A stretch of 64,000 nucleotides of DNA from Ornithinimicrobium cerasi (GCF_003702705.1 NZ_QZMN01000008.1:62001-126000); one strand, 5' to 3'; shown: positions 1-8,506, counted from the stretch's first letter. Numbers and translations: made by a program. The notes: generated by a model from the sequence alone, not told the origin.

Positions 1-167
1 GGCGGCTGGACGGCGTGGGCGACCGCCCGGGGGTGGCGGTCGGCGACCGTGCGGACCTGGTGCTGCTCGCCGGCGAGACACCCACGGCGGCGGTGATGGA
101 CCGGTCTCCGGACCGCACGGTCCTGCACCGGGGGCGGGTCGTCGCCGAGGGTCTGGAGCTGGTCTAG
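1..167 (+). CDS. C-terminal end of an amidohydrolase, cytosine deaminase-like (partial)
   Basis: The reading frame is open from base 3 to a TAG at 165-167; the start lies outside the window. The roughly 54 visible residues include GVAVGDRADLVLL, then GETP, an AVMDRSPDRTV stretch and HRGRVVAEG. This is the usual closing beta-strand pattern of metal-dependent hydrolases of the cytosine deaminase (CodA) type, where the chain returns to the small beta domain. None of the metal-binding residues is in view, so the substrate cannot be told. Its TAG overlaps the stop of the convergent gluconokinase gene within one CTAG (164-167). Confidence 0.6.
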   Translation, partial: RLDGVGDRPGVAVGDRADLVLLAGETPTAAVMDRSPDRTVLHRGRVVAEGLELV

Positions 168-691
168 AGGTCGAGCTGCGCGAGCACCATCCGCGCGATG
201 CGCTCCGGCGGGTTGGCCACGTCCACGGTCATGCCGCGCTCGTCGGCGTCGAGGTCCTCCAGGGTGTCCAGCTGCGACTCCAGCAGCGAGGACGGCATGA
301 AGTGCTCACGCGAGCCCATGCGCTCCAGGAGCAGGCCCTTGTCACCGACCAGGTGGACGAAGTAGGTGCCGGCCCCGCCCTCGCGGAGCAGCTCGCGGTA
401 GGTGTGCTTGAGCGCCGAGCAGGTGAGCACCGTGCTCTCGCCGCGGGCGTCGCGCTCCGCCGTCCAGGCGGTGAGCGTGCGCAGCCACGGCCAGCGGTCC
501 TCGTCCACGAGCGGCCGGCCGCTCGCCATCTTCTCCACGTTGGCCTGCGGGTGGTAGTCGTCGCCCTCGGCGAACTCCCAGCCCAGCCGGTCGTTGAGGG
601 CCCGGGCGATGGTGCTCTTCCCGGTGCCCGACACCCCCATGACGATGAGGTGCAGCGGCACCCCGGCGACGGGGTCGACGACCGGGCTCAC
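164..691 (-). CDS. gntK: Gluconokinase
   Basis: Phosphorylates D-gluconate to 6-phosphogluconate with ATP, feeding the pentose phosphate pathway. The 175-residue length suits the small GntK family. The Walker A loop GVSGTGKST lies near the N-terminus, followed by FAEGDDYHP, the substrate-side DRWPWL segment and CSALKHTYR, all GntK hallmarks. I chose the GTG at 689-691 because GGAGA lies 5-8 bases upstream; the frame stays open further but adds an Arg-rich stretch with no ribosome site. The gluconate permease lies just upstream on the same strand about 100 bases away, so the two probably form a gluconate uptake and use unit. Confidence 0.93.
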   Translation of the reverse strand: MSPVVDPVAGVPLHLIVMGVSGTGKSTIARALNDRLGWEFAEGDDYHPQANVEKMASGRPLVDEDRWPWLRTLTAWTAERDARGESTVLTCSALKHTYRELLREGGAGTYFVHLVGDKGLLLERMGSREHFMPSSLLESQLDTLEDLDADERGMTVDVANPPERIARMVLAQLDL

Positions 692-790
692 GCGGTCTCC
701 TCTCGAGCGGGACGGGCGGTTCCACCCCAGCCTAGGCAGCCCCGCCACACCGGGGACCCGGTTGCCAGGTGTTGCGGCCGGCCCGACGGG

Positions 791-2233
791 TCAGGGGAAG
801 ACGAACCACAGCAGGACGGCGATGACGAAGATCGCCAGGCCCAGTGTGGTCTCCATCACCGTCCAGGTCCGCAGCGTGGTCTTGACGTCCATCCCGAAGA
901 ACCGGCTCACCAGCCAGAAGCCGGAGTCGTTGACGTGGGAGAGCACCGTCGCACCCGCGGCGATGGCGAGCACCAGGCAGACCACCTTGAGGTCGGACAG
1001 GTCGGCCGCGATGACGGCGGTGGACAGCAGGCCCGCCGTGGTCGTCAGCGCCACCGTCGCCGACCCCTGCGCGACCCGCAGCAGCGTGGAGATGACGAAG
1101 GCGCTGACGATGAGCGGCAGGCCCAGGTCGGCGAGGCCGTCGGAGAGGGCGGCGCCGATGCCGGAGTAGCGCAGCACGCCGCCGAACATGCCGCCCGCGC
1201 CGGTGATGAGGATGATCGCGCAGATCGGGCCGAGGGCGTCGTTGAGGATGGTCTCGATCGTGGCCGGCGAGCCCGCCCGCATCCCCAGGGTGTAGATCGC
1301 GACGAGGAGGGTGATGAGCAGCGCGACCGGGGTCTGCCCGATGAACACCAGCGCGTCGAGGACCAGGTTGTCCTCCGGGGCCACCCCCGCCTGACGCAGC
1401 GTGGAGATGCCCGTGTTGAAGGCGATGAGCAGCAGCGGGAGCAGGAGCAGCCCGAGCACCAGGCCGAAGGCGGGGGGCGTGACCTCCTCCTCGCGCCGCC
1501 GGATCCGCTCGGCGCGGGCGTCGTCGTCCGGGTCGTCGAGGTCGGACGGCTCGCCGGAGACCCCACCACGCAGGAAGCTGTCGTTGATCGGCACCATCAC
1601 CTTGCCCGCGTAGACCTGGGTGAAGAGGTAGACGCCGACGTACCAGGACGCGAAGGCGACCGGGATGCCCACGAGCATCGTCAGGCCGACCGACCCCTGC
1701 AGCTCGGTCGCGGCGGTGACCGGACCGGGGTGCGGCGGGACGATGGCGTGCATCGCCGCGAACGCCCCGGCCGCGGGGATGGCGTAGATCAGCACCGAGC
1801 CGCCGAACCTGCGGGCCACCGAGAAGATGATGGGCAGGAAGACGACGAGGCCGGCGTCGAAGAAGATCGGCAGCCCGAAGAGCAGCGCCGCGATCCCGAG
1901 CGCGAACCCGGCCCGCTTCTCCCCGAACCTGTTGATGAGCGTGTCGGCGAGCACCTGCGCACCGCCCGTGACCTCGAGCAGGCGGCCGATCATCGCGCCG
2001 AGACCGACGAGCAGCGCGACCGAGCCCAGGGTGGTCCCGAAGAATCCCGTCGCGACGCCTGCGAGCTCACCGAGCGGGATCCCCGCCGCGATGCCGGTGA
2101 GCAGGCTGATGACCAGCAGCGCGACGAACGCGTGCCACCGCAGCTTGATGATGAGGAAGAGCAGCACCGCGACGGCGACGGCGGCGATGAGGAGGAGCAC
2201 TCCCGCTGAGTGCACCGGCTCCATGGGTTCCAC
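791..2233 (-). CDS. gntP: Gluconate:H+ symporter, GntP family
   Basis: An integral membrane permease of 480 residues with about twelve hydrophobic segments. The GAGAFAAMHAIVPPHPGPV stretch is the conserved core of the GntP family. The FDAGLVVFLPI region and the closing SHVNDSGFW/GMDVKTTL block are also typical. It imports gluconate or a related aldonate with protons. The start is the GTG at 2231-2233, six bases after a perfect AGGAGG; an in-frame ATG follows three codons later. A charged loop rich in Asp and Arg lies midway. The neighbouring gntK supplies the kinase. Exact substrate is inferred from that neighbour. Confidence 0.92.
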   Translation of the reverse strand: MEPMEPVHSAGVLLLIAAVAVAVLLFLIIKLRWHAFVALLVISLLTGIAAGIPLGELAGVATGFFGTTLGSVALLVGLGAMIGRLLEVTGGAQVLADTLINRFGEKRAGFALGIAALLFGLPIFFDAGLVVFLPIIFSVARRFGGSVLIYAIPAAGAFAAMHAIVPPHPGPVTAATELQGSVGLTMLVGIPVAFASWYVGVYLFTQVYAGKVMVPINDSFLRGGVSGEPSDLDDPDDDARAERIRRREEEVTPPAFGLVLGLLLLPLLLIAFNTGISTLRQAGVAPEDNLVLDALVFIGQTPVALLITLLVAIYTLGMRAGSPATIETILNDALGPICAIILITGAGGMFGGVLRYSGIGAALSDGLADLGLPLIVSAFVISTLLRVAQGSATVALTTTAGLLSTAVIAADLSDLKVVCLVLAIAAGATVLSHVNDSGFWLVSRFFGMDVKTTLRTWTVMETTLGLAIFVIAVLLWFVFP

Positions 2234-2309
2234 GACGGACCTCCTGGTTCGGGTCCGCCCAACGTAGACCGGACCGGCCCGTCCGTCGCGTCGCCACGCG
2301 CCGCGCGCC

Positions 2310-2380
2310 CGGCTGAGGCGGCGGCTGGCGGCTGGCGGCTGGCGGCTGGCGGCTGGCGGCTGGCGGGCGAGCCTCAGCCG
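2310..2380. repeat. Six-copy heptamer tandem repeat inside a perfect 10-bp inverted repeat
   Basis: GGCGGCT is repeated six times without change from 2320 to 2361, with a partial seventh copy. The block is flanked by CGGCTGAGGC (2310-2319) and its exact reverse complement GCCTCAGCCG (2371-2380). The right arm overlaps the stop codon of the racemase gene. The whole could fold as a hairpin with a GC-rich repeat loop. It separates the racemase/ligase pair from gntP and may end transcription of the former. There is no T-run. Confidence 0.75.
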
Positions 2381-3132
2381 CGGGGCGCCAGCTCGGCCAC
2401 CACCCGGCCCACGAGCTCGTCCTGCGCGTCGACGACATACCCGGGCAGGGCCGTCCCCTCGGTCGCGGCGTGGTCGAAGAGCACGGACAGCTCGGTGCAC
2501 CCGAGCAGGACCGTGCCGGCGCCGCCCCTGAGCTCCTCCACCAGGGCCGCGAAGTCGGCCGTGGGGACGGGGACACCGGCCTTCACGCCCTCGTAGATGA
2601 CCCCCATGACCCGTCGCTGGTCGTGCGGCGCCGGCACCCGGACCGTGGCGCCGCGCCGCGCCAGCGCGTCCTGGTAGAGCCCGCTGCCGAGGGTGCCGTC
2701 GGTGGCGAGCAGGGTCACGACGCACCCGCCCCCGGCTTCCTCCCCGACCTGCCGGGCGCGCGCGACCGCGGCCTCCGCCCCGACCTCGACGATGCTGAGC
2801 AGCCGCACCGGCACCGCGTCGAGGTCGAGGAACGCGTGCGAGGTGTTGCAGACGATCACCGCGAGGTCGACCCCCAGGCGGGCCAGCAGCTCCAGGTCCC
2901 CGGTCAGGTATGGCGTGGGGTCGGGCTGGGCGGGGTCGCGCAGCCGGGCGGTGCGGTCGGGGGTGGACACGTGGTTGAGGACGACCGCGTCGATGTGCTC
3001 CTGGTCGCGGCCCGCGGGGGTGGCCCGGGTGAGGGCGTCCAGGAAGGACACGGTGGCCGCCGGGCCCATCCCGCCGAGGACACCGAGGACCGGCCGTCGC
3101 CAGGTGTCCGGCAGGAGCCGCCCGGCGCTCAC
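2374..3132 (-). CDS. Aspartate/glutamate racemase family protein
   Basis: Interconverts L- and D-aspartate or glutamate without a cofactor. The 252 residues hold both catalytic cysteines: VIVCNTSH (about Cys95) and LLGCTEL (about Cys212). The N-terminal GVLGGMGPAATV is the family opening. The start is GTG at 3130-3132, sharing GTGA with the stop of the upstream ATP-grasp ligase, so translation of the two is coupled. Pairing of such a racemase with an ATP-grasp carboxylate-amine ligase recalls the D-aspartate racemase/ligase pair that builds D-Asp cross-bridges in Enterococcus faecium. D-Asp versus D-Glu cannot be decided here. Confidence 0.85.
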   Translation of the reverse strand: MSAGRLLPDTWRRPVLGVLGGMGPAATVSFLDALTRATPAGRDQEHIDAVVLNHVSTPDRTARLRDPAQPDPTPYLTGDLELLARLGVDLAVIVCNTSHAFLDLDAVPVRLLSIVEVGAEAAVARARQVGEEAGGGCVVTLLATDGTLGSGLYQDALARRGATVRVPAPHDQRRVMGVIYEGVKAGVPVPTADFAALVEELRGGAGTVLLGCTELSVLFDHAATEGTALPGYVVDAQDELVGRVVAELAPRG

Positions 3133-4397
3133 GAGGTCGCCGGTCGTCGGTAGTGGGTCGCGAAGTCCTTGACGAACAGGACGTCGTTCTTCAGCTGCGC
3201 GAGCCGCCGGTGGCGCCCCCGGTCCGGCGGGTAGACGAAGGGCCGCATCACCCGTCCCTCGCGGCGGACCCGGCTCAGACGCTCCCGGGTCGCCGGGTCG
3301 GTGACGTAGCGGCGCAGCAGCGGCACCGGGACGATGGCGTAGAGCCAGTCGTCGGTCTCGGCGCCCGTGGTGACGTCGTCGTAGGGGTCGCGCCCCTCGA
3401 CGTGCTCGCGGACGTACGGCGTGACGACCGGGTGACCGGCCGCGGTGAGGTAGCCGTGCGAACGCCCGAGACGGGGGTTGAGCTCGAAGAAGTGCTCCCG
3501 CCCGTCGCGCGGGTCGACCTTGAGGTCGAAGTTGGCGTAGCCGGTCCACCCCACGTGCTCGAGCAGCCGGGTGGCCTCGGCCAGGGCCGTCGCGCTCGTG
3601 CCGTGCATGACGGCCAGCGGGTTGCCGATCCAGGCAGGGTCGTGGTCCTCGAGCAGGACGTGCCCGACCCGCCCCCAGCGCACCTTCCCGGTCCGGTCCG
3701 AGTAGGTCGTGAGGAGCCGCATCTGCTCGTCGCCGCCGGGGATGCGCTCCTGCACGACGAGCGCACCGGCATACCCGGCCCCGCTCATGGTGCGGCGCAG
3801 CCGCAGCAGCTCGGGGAGGTCGGCGGCGAACCCGACCTTCTGCTTGCCCGGGTAGATGAGGTTGTGGAAGGCTGGCGGGTCGGCGGCCTTGACGACGTAG
3901 GGCGGGCGGAGGTCCGTCAGCAGGCCACCGACCTCAGGCTCCGCGACGTCCGGCCCCAGGACCACGGTGCGGGGGTGGGCCACCCGCAGCTCGGCGCAGA
4001 GCGCCGCGAACTGCTCCTTGTCGCTCATCCGCTCGATCAGCCCCAGCTCGGGGTAGGGCACCGCGACCCGCTCGTCGAGGCGGTGGCGGAGGCTACCGAT
4101 CCGCTCGATCCACCAGTCCATGGTCCCGAGGAGGAGGACCGTGGCGCCCGGGTTGGCGTCGGCGACGCCGTGCACCGCGCGGACCACCTCGTCCGGGTCG
4201 TCGAGGCCGGGCACGACCAGGTTGTCGACGATCGAGGACCCCCGCACGGCGGCGGGTATGCCGCGGCTCAGCACCGTGGTGCGGGCTCCGAGCTCCTCGT
4301 GGAAGGCGCGCGCGAGGGTGTAGGTCGGCAGGTCACCCCCGAGCACCACCGGCACGAACGGGGTCGTGGAGGCGTGCGGGGGGACCGGCATCGACAT
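3129..4397 (-). CDS. ATP-grasp carboxylate-amine ligase, possible D-aspartate/D-glutamate ligase
   Basis: A 422-residue protein of the predicted ATP-dependent carboligase group. The N-terminal VVLGGDLPTYTLARAF resembles the pre-ATP-grasp fold of this group. The central PYVVKAADPP and LVVQERIPGGDEQM segments look like the nucleotide-binding strands. YANFDLKVDPRDG followed by FFELNPRLGRSHGY gives the Mg-binding Glu/Asn. It would join a carboxylate to an amine with ATP hydrolysis. It is translationally coupled to the racemase, so a D-amino acid is a likely substrate. The start is uncertain among TTG 4406, ATG 4397 and ATG 4391; none has a strong ribosome site. Confidence 0.72.
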   Translation of the reverse strand: MSMPVPPHASTTPFVPVVLGGDLPTYTLARAFHEELGARTTVLSRGIPAAVRGSSIVDNLVVPGLDDPDEVVRAVHGVADANPGATVLLLGTMDWWIERIGSLRHRLDERVAVPYPELGLIERMSDKEQFAALCAELRVAHPRTVVLGPDVAEPEVGGLLTDLRPPYVVKAADPPAFHNLIYPGKQKVGFAADLPELLRLRRTMSGAGYAGALVVQERIPGGDEQMRLLTTYSDRTGKVRWGRVGHVLLEDHDPAWIGNPLAVMHGTSATALAEATRLLEHVGWTGYANFDLKVDPRDGREHFFELNPRLGRSHGYLTAAGHPVVTPYVREHVEGRDPYDDVTTGAETDDWLYAIVPVPLLRRYVTDPATRERLSRVRREGRVMRPFVYPPDRGRHRRLAQLKNDVLFVKDFATHYRRPATS

Positions 4398-4443
4398 GTC
4401 GCGCAAGGTACCAGCCGGGCCTGCCCCGGCCCCGGGACGCTGC

Positions 4444-5085
4444 TCAGGCGTCGCGCCAGGTGCGGGCCACCGAGCCGGGCACGAGCGCGGCGCGACCGCC
4501 GCTCAGCTCGCCGAGCAGCGCCTCGAGGTCCGGGCCGCCGGCCACGGGGACCTGCACGCGCAGGGTGACGTGCTCGGCATACCGGACGTCGGAGAGGGTC
4601 AGCCCGCGCGCCCGGAGGTCGTGCTCCAGCCGACCGGCCAGGACGTGCTCGACCCTCACGTCGGTCTCCTCGACCAGCACCCGGGTCAGGACCCGGGCCC
4701 GGGTGACCGCGGTGCGGACCGCGTCGGCGTACGCGCGCGCCAGCCCTCCGGTGCCCAGCAGGGTGCCGCCGAACCACCTGGTCACGACCGCGACGACGTC
4801 GGTGAGCCCGGCGGAGGTCAACGCCTCCAGCATGGGCGCACCCGCGGTCCCGGCCGGCTCCCCGTCGTCGTTGCTGCGCACGGTCGCGCCGGACGGGCCG
4901 AGCACGAACGCGGAGCAGTGGTGCCCGGCGTCGTGGTGGGTGGCGCGCGCCTCCTCCACGACGGCGCGAGCCGCGGCCTCGTCGTCGGCGCGACGGAGCC
5001 AGGCCTCGAAGACCGAGCGCCGCTCCTCCACCGAGGCGACCACGGGGCCTGCCACGGTGCGGTAGGTGGTGGGTCCGGGGGCCAT
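4444..5085 (-). CDS. YigZ/IMPACT family protein
   Basis: A 213-residue member of the YigZ/UPF0029 (IMPACT) family. The conserved block reads THHDAGHHCSAFV, then SNDDGEPAGTAGAPML, VTRWFGGTLLGTGGL and RAYADAV, all family signatures. A C-terminal ferredoxin-like half follows. The molecular role is not firmly known; eukaryotic IMPACT acts on translation control. The ATG at 5083-5085 has a GATACT box six bases upstream and no ribosome site, so the mRNA may be leaderless. It diverges from the CopC-like gene, with 30 bases between the two start codons. Confidence 0.88.
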   Translation of the reverse strand: MAPGPTTYRTVAGPVVASVEERRSVFEAWLRRADDEAAARAVVEEARATHHDAGHHCSAFVLGPSGATVRSNDDGEPAGTAGAPMLEALTSAGLTDVVAVVTRWFGGTLLGTGGLARAYADAVRTAVTRARVLTRVLVEETDVRVEHVLAGRLEHDLRARGLTLSDVRYAEHVTLRVQVPVAGGPDLEALLGELSGGRAALVPGSVARTWRDA

Positions 5086-5115
5086 GGGTCGAGTATCGCT
5101 TCCTACACTCGAGGG
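5086..5115. promoter_or_regulatory. Compact divergent leaderless promoter between yigZ-like and copC-like genes
   Basis: On the + strand TACACT (5104-5109) lies six bases before the GTG of the CopC gene. On the - strand GATACT (5097-5092) lies six bases before the ATG of the YigZ gene. Neither gene has a Shine-Dalgarno sequence. The TANNNT box 6-8 bases before a start is the known hallmark of leaderless actinobacterial transcripts. -35 elements are not obvious. Confidence 0.65.
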
Positions 5116-5745
5116 GTGAGCCGTCTCCTGCGCGTGGCCGTGCTGGCCCTCCTGTCCCTGTTCCTCCTCGCGACGCCGGCGGCACAGGCCCACGACGAGC
5201 TCATCGCCTCCGACCCCCAGGACGGGGCCACCCTCGACGACGCGCCCGACGAGATCGTGCTCACCTTCAGCGGGCGGATCTCCGAGCTGGGTGCCCAGGT
5301 CGCGCTCCAGGACGCGACCGGGGCGTCGCTGGTCGACGGCGGGCCCCGGGTGGACGGGGAGGAGGTCGAGCAGGACCTGGCGGACCTCGCCGCGGGCGCC
5401 TACACCGTGCTGTGGCGCGTCACCAGCGAGGACGGTCACCCGATCTCCGGGGAACTGTCCTTCACGGTCACCGAGGACGACGACGACTCCCCGGACGGCA
5501 CCTCCTCGGGGGCTCCCGCCACGGCCCCGGAGGAGGCGACCACCGCGGCGACGCCTGCCCCGACGAGCGCTGCCGCGACCCCCGAGCCCACCACCTCCTC
5601 GACCCCGGCACCCGCGACCGGCACGACGTCGGAGGGCCTCGACGACGGGGCCGGCCTGCCGGTGTGGGCGTGGGTCGTGCTCGCGCTGGGCGTGCTCGGG
5701 CTGCTCGCCCTCCTGGGTCGGACCTGGGCCCGCGGGAGGGCGTGA
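5116..5745 (+). CDS. CopC domain-containing secreted/membrane-anchored copper-binding protein
   Basis: A 209-residue protein with an N-terminal signal peptide (hydrophobic residues 5-20) ending ATPAAQA, cleaved before His26. A CopC beta-barrel follows (about 26-123), then a Thr/Pro/Ala-rich linker, one transmembrane helix (about 178-200) and a short Arg-rich tail. The mature N-terminal His (HDELIASDP) and the DGHPISG His match the Cu(II) ligands of CopC proteins. It probably binds copper outside the membrane, anchored by its C-terminus. No CopD is adjacent. The GTG start fits a leaderless mRNA. Confidence 0.85.
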   Translation: MSRLLRVAVLALLSLFLLATPAAQAHDELIASDPQDGATLDDAPDEIVLTFSGRISELGAQVALQDATGASLVDGGPRVDGEEVEQDLADLAAGAYTVLWRVTSEDGHPISGELSFTVTEDDDDSPDGTSSGAPATAPEEATTAATPAPTSAAATPEPTTSSTPAPATGTTSEGLDDGAGLPVWAWVVLALGVLGLLALLGRTWARGRA

Positions 5746-5910
5746 CCCCTCCGGGGGCATACCCGCAGGTGGCCCGCGTCGATGCGGGAGCACGGCCCGG
5801 CCTCATGTAGCCTGAGACGCACGAAAGCACACAATTCCCGGTGCGGCTCCGCGACCTGACCTGTCAGCCAGCGATGCCGTCCGGCAGACTCGACACAAGG
5901 GGGTCACGCC
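5746..5910 (+). promoter_or_regulatory. Promoter and about 90-nt leader of the DUF3073 gene
   Basis: TAGCCT at 5808-5813 is a good -10 box, which would give an mRNA leader of about 90 bases before the ATG at 5911. A strong AAGGGGGT ribosome site sits 7-14 bases before the start. The leader has a small GCGG/CCGC hairpin near 5842-5852. I recognise no known riboswitch class. Confidence 0.5.
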
Positions 5911-6153
5911 ATGGGGCGCGGCCGAGCCAAGGCAAAGCAGATCAAGGTTGCCCGGAAGCTGAAGTACAACAGCGGACCGAGCACCGACCTCACCGCTCTC
6001 GAGAAGGAGCTTCACGGGTCGAGCGTCGTCGACGACGACCTCACCGCTGAGGACGACGACGAGGACGAGGACGACGACGACCCCTACGCCGCCTACGCGG
6101 CGGCGGACGACGAGGACGACTACGGGTCCTGGGCCGGGAGCGCCCCACGCTGA
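5911..6153 (+). CDS. DUF3073 domain-containing protein
   Basis: An 80-residue protein. It begins MGRGRAKAKQIKVARKLKY, the strongly basic N-terminus of DUF3073, and ends in a very acidic half with long Asp/Glu runs and YAAYAAADDEDDY. The family is found in actinobacteria, often close to purM/purF as here. Function is unknown; the charge split suggests nucleic-acid or ribosome contact, but that is inference. The ribosome site is AAGGGGGT. Confidence 0.9.
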   Translation: MGRGRAKAKQIKVARKLKYNSGPSTDLTALEKELHGSSVVDDDLTAEDDDEDEDDDDPYAAYAAADDEDDYGSWAGSAPR

Positions 6154-6206
6154 GACCCGCCGACGCGGACGCCGCTCCGGCCGGTCCCGCACCTCGCTCC
6201 CACCCG

Positions 6207-7973
6207 ATGGTCCAGCTCTGGGCGCGGTACCGGCAGTACCGCGCCCGCGTCGTGATGGCCTTCGTGCTCTCCACCGTCCGCAAGGTCATGGACGTCGTGC
6301 CGGAGCTGCTCATCGGGGCTGCCATCGACGTCGTGGTCCGCGGTGCGGACTCCTTCGTCGCGAGCGTCCTGGACGTGCCCGACCGCCGTGACCAGCTCAT
6401 CTGGCTCGCGGTCATCAACGCCGTCGTCTGGGTGCTCGAGTCGACGTTCGACTACCTGTCCTCGCTCGCGTGGCGCAACCTCGCCCAGCAGGTCGAGCAC
6501 GACCTGCGGGTCGAGGCCTACGCGCACGTGCAGGGGCTGGACATGGCCTGGCACGAGTCCCGCCCGACCGGGGCCACCCTGTCGGTGGTCAACGACGACG
6601 TCAACCAGCTCGAGCGGTTCCTGGACACCGGCGTCGACAAGCTGTGGACGCTCGCGCTGAACATCGTGCTCGTCGGCGCCGTCTTCGCGGCGAGCTCCTG
6701 GACGCTCACCCTGCTGGCCTTCCTGCCGATCCCGGTGATCGTCGTCGGCTCGCTGTGGTTCCAGCGGCGGCTGCAGCCCCGCTACACCGTGGTGCGCCAG
6801 GCGGTGGGCCGGATCAGCGGGCTGGTCGCGGCCAACCTCGGCGGTATGGCGACGATCAAGTCCTTCACCGCCGAGGACCGCGAGCTCGTGCGGGTGGGAG
6901 CGGCCTCGGAGGCCTACCGGGTGGCCAACGCCGACGCCATCCGCGCCTCGGCCGCCTTCGTCCCGCTGATCCGGATGGCGATCCTCGCCGGCTTCACGAT
7001 GACGCTGCTGCTGGGCGGGTGGATGGCGCTGGACGGCACGCTCGAGGTCGGCCTCTACTCGGTGCTCGTCTTCATGACGCAGCGCCTGCTGTGGCCGCTC
7101 ACCTCCGTCGGCGAGGTGCTCGACCTCTACCAGCGCGCGATGGCCTCGGTGCGGCGGATCCTCGCCCTGCTGGACGAGCGGCCGGTCACCCTGCCCGGGA
7201 CGCGGTCGTTGCCGGCGGTCCAGGGTCGCCTGGAGCTGCGGGCGGTGCGCGCGGGGTACGCCGACGGGCCCGACGTCCTGCACGACGTGTCGCTCGTCGT
7301 GCCGGCGGGTGAGGTGCACGCGATCGTCGGACCGACCGGGGCCGGCAAGTCGACCCTGCTCCGGCTGCTCCTCCGCTTCGCCGACCCCCGTTCCGGGCGG
7401 GTGCTCGTCGACGACGTGGACCTGCGCGAGCTGACCTGGGAGGCGCTGCGCGGCCGCGTCGGCTACGTCGCCCAGGACGTCTTCCTCTTCGAGGGGTCGG
7501 TGGCCGAGAACATCGCCTACGGCCGGCCGACCGCCTCCCGGGAGGAGATCGAGCTGGCCGCCCGCCAGGCCGAGGCGTCCTCGTTCGTGGAGGCGATGGC
7601 GGACGGCTACGACACCCACGTCGGCGAGCGCGGGGTGACCCTCTCCGGCGGGCAGCGGCAGCGGCTGGCGCTGGCGCGCGCCATCCTGCGCGACCCCGCG
7701 GTCCTCATCCTCGACGAGGCGACCTCGGCCGTCGACAACGAGACCGAGGCGGCCATCCAGCGCTCGCTGGCCGAGGTCAGCCGCGGCCGGACCACGGTGA
7801 TGGTCGCCCACCGGCTCTCCACCGTCCGGCACGCCGACCGCATCTGGGTCCTGGACGCCGGCCGCGTCGTCGACGCCGGCACCCACGACGAGCTCGTGGA
7901 CCGGCCCGGCCCCTACGCCGACCTGTGGGCCGTGCAGACCGGCGACCTCACGACCGAGAGGACGGGCGCATGA
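6207..7973 (+). CDS. ABC transporter, fused membrane and ATPase domains (exporter type)
   Basis: A 588-residue type IV ABC exporter half-transporter. The membrane domain (about 1-310) has six helices. The ATPase domain has Walker A GPTGAGKST, Q-loop YVAQDVFLF, signature LSGGQRQRLALARA, Walker B AVLILDEATS and the switch His in VAHRLST. It should act as a homodimer, since no second half-transporter is next to it. Substrate is unknown. No alternative start lies upstream in frame, and no clear ribosome site precedes the ATG. It overlaps the next gene by four bases (ATGA). Confidence 0.93.
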   Translation: MVQLWARYRQYRARVVMAFVLSTVRKVMDVVPELLIGAAIDVVVRGADSFVASVLDVPDRRDQLIWLAVINAVVWVLESTFDYLSSLAWRNLAQQVEHDLRVEAYAHVQGLDMAWHESRPTGATLSVVNDDVNQLERFLDTGVDKLWTLALNIVLVGAVFAASSWTLTLLAFLPIPVIVVGSLWFQRRLQPRYTVVRQAVGRISGLVAANLGGMATIKSFTAEDRELVRVGAASEAYRVANADAIRASAAFVPLIRMAILAGFTMTLLLGGWMALDGTLEVGLYSVLVFMTQRLLWPLTSVGEVLDLYQRAMASVRRILALLDERPVTLPGTRSLPAVQGRLELRAVRAGYADGPDVLHDVSLVVPAGEVHAIVGPTGAGKSTLLRLLLRFADPRSGRVLVDDVDLRELTWEALRGRVGYVAQDVFLFEGSVAENIAYGRPTASREEIELAARQAEASSFVEAMADGYDTHVGERGVTLSGGQRQRLALARAILRDPAVLILDEATSAVDNETEAAIQRSLAEVSRGRTTVMVAHRLSTVRHADRIWVLDAGRVVDAGTHDELVDRPGPYADLWAVQTGDLTTERTGA

Positions 7974-8506
7974 CCTCACGCCACCGCATGGAGGCGGCCT
8001 GGACCCACCCGGAGTCCTCGGTCAAGGGGAGGGTCCGCCGCAACCGCGCGTGGGTGCTGGCCCTGATGTTCGCGCTCGTCGTCGTGGTCGCGACCGTGTC
8101 CTGGAGCCGGATGATGGGCGTCGCGGACGTCACCTACGAGCTGCGGGTGTGCGACCGGCCTCTCTCCGCCGCATCGACCTGGACCGAGGTGGAGGCGGCA
8201 GGCTGCCAGGCCGCCCCGGCCGCCGGGACCGCCGTGACCCTCTGGGCGGGTGGCGACCAGCAGGAGCCCGACAGCACCGACCGGACGTCGTGGACCTTCG
8301 AGGACGTCCCCGTGAACACCTCCGCGACCGGGGTCCAGGTCGACCTGCGGACGCCGGCCCGCTCGGTGGTCCTCGCCGAGCCGACGAACGAGCAGGTGCG
8401 GCGTGCGCTCACCGGCGACGCCTCGGAGCGCCGCTGGACCGCCAACGTCGGGTCCCGGGGCCCCGTGAGCTACTGGGTCCTGGTCACCCCGGCCGAGACG
8501 GGGTAG
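7970..8506 (+). CDS. Single-pass membrane protein of unknown function
   Basis: A 178-residue protein with a basic N-terminus, one transmembrane helix (about residues 27-45) and an extracytoplasmic domain with two Cys (in VCDRP and AGCQA) and many Thr/Asp/Val. I recognise no family. It starts with ATG inside the ATGA overlap with the ABC exporter gene after a GAGAGGA ribosome site, so it is co-translated and may be an accessory of the exporter. Its last 37 bases overlap the 3' end of convergent purM. Confidence 0.7.
   Translation: MTSRHRMEAAWTHPESSVKGRVRRNRAWVLALMFALVVVVATVSWSRMMGVADVTYELRVCDRPLSAASTWTEVEAAGCQAAPAAGTAVTLWAGGDQQEPDSTDRTSWTFEDVPVNTSATGVQVDLRTPARSVVLAEPTNEQVRRALTGDASERRWTANVGSRGPVSYWVLVTPAETG

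Noticed and set aside
302..2209. Very long + strand open frame opposite gntK and gntP
   Set aside because: It is the antisense shadow of two genes with clear motifs, low in hydrophobic residues and dominated by Arg, Asp, Glu and Gly, as is usual for non-coding frames in GC-rich DNA.
5820..5910. Riboswitch in the DUF3073 leader
   Set aside because: Only a 4-bp hairpin is visible; none of the conserved cores of cyclic-di-AMP, SAM, TPP, FMN or cobalamin switches is present.
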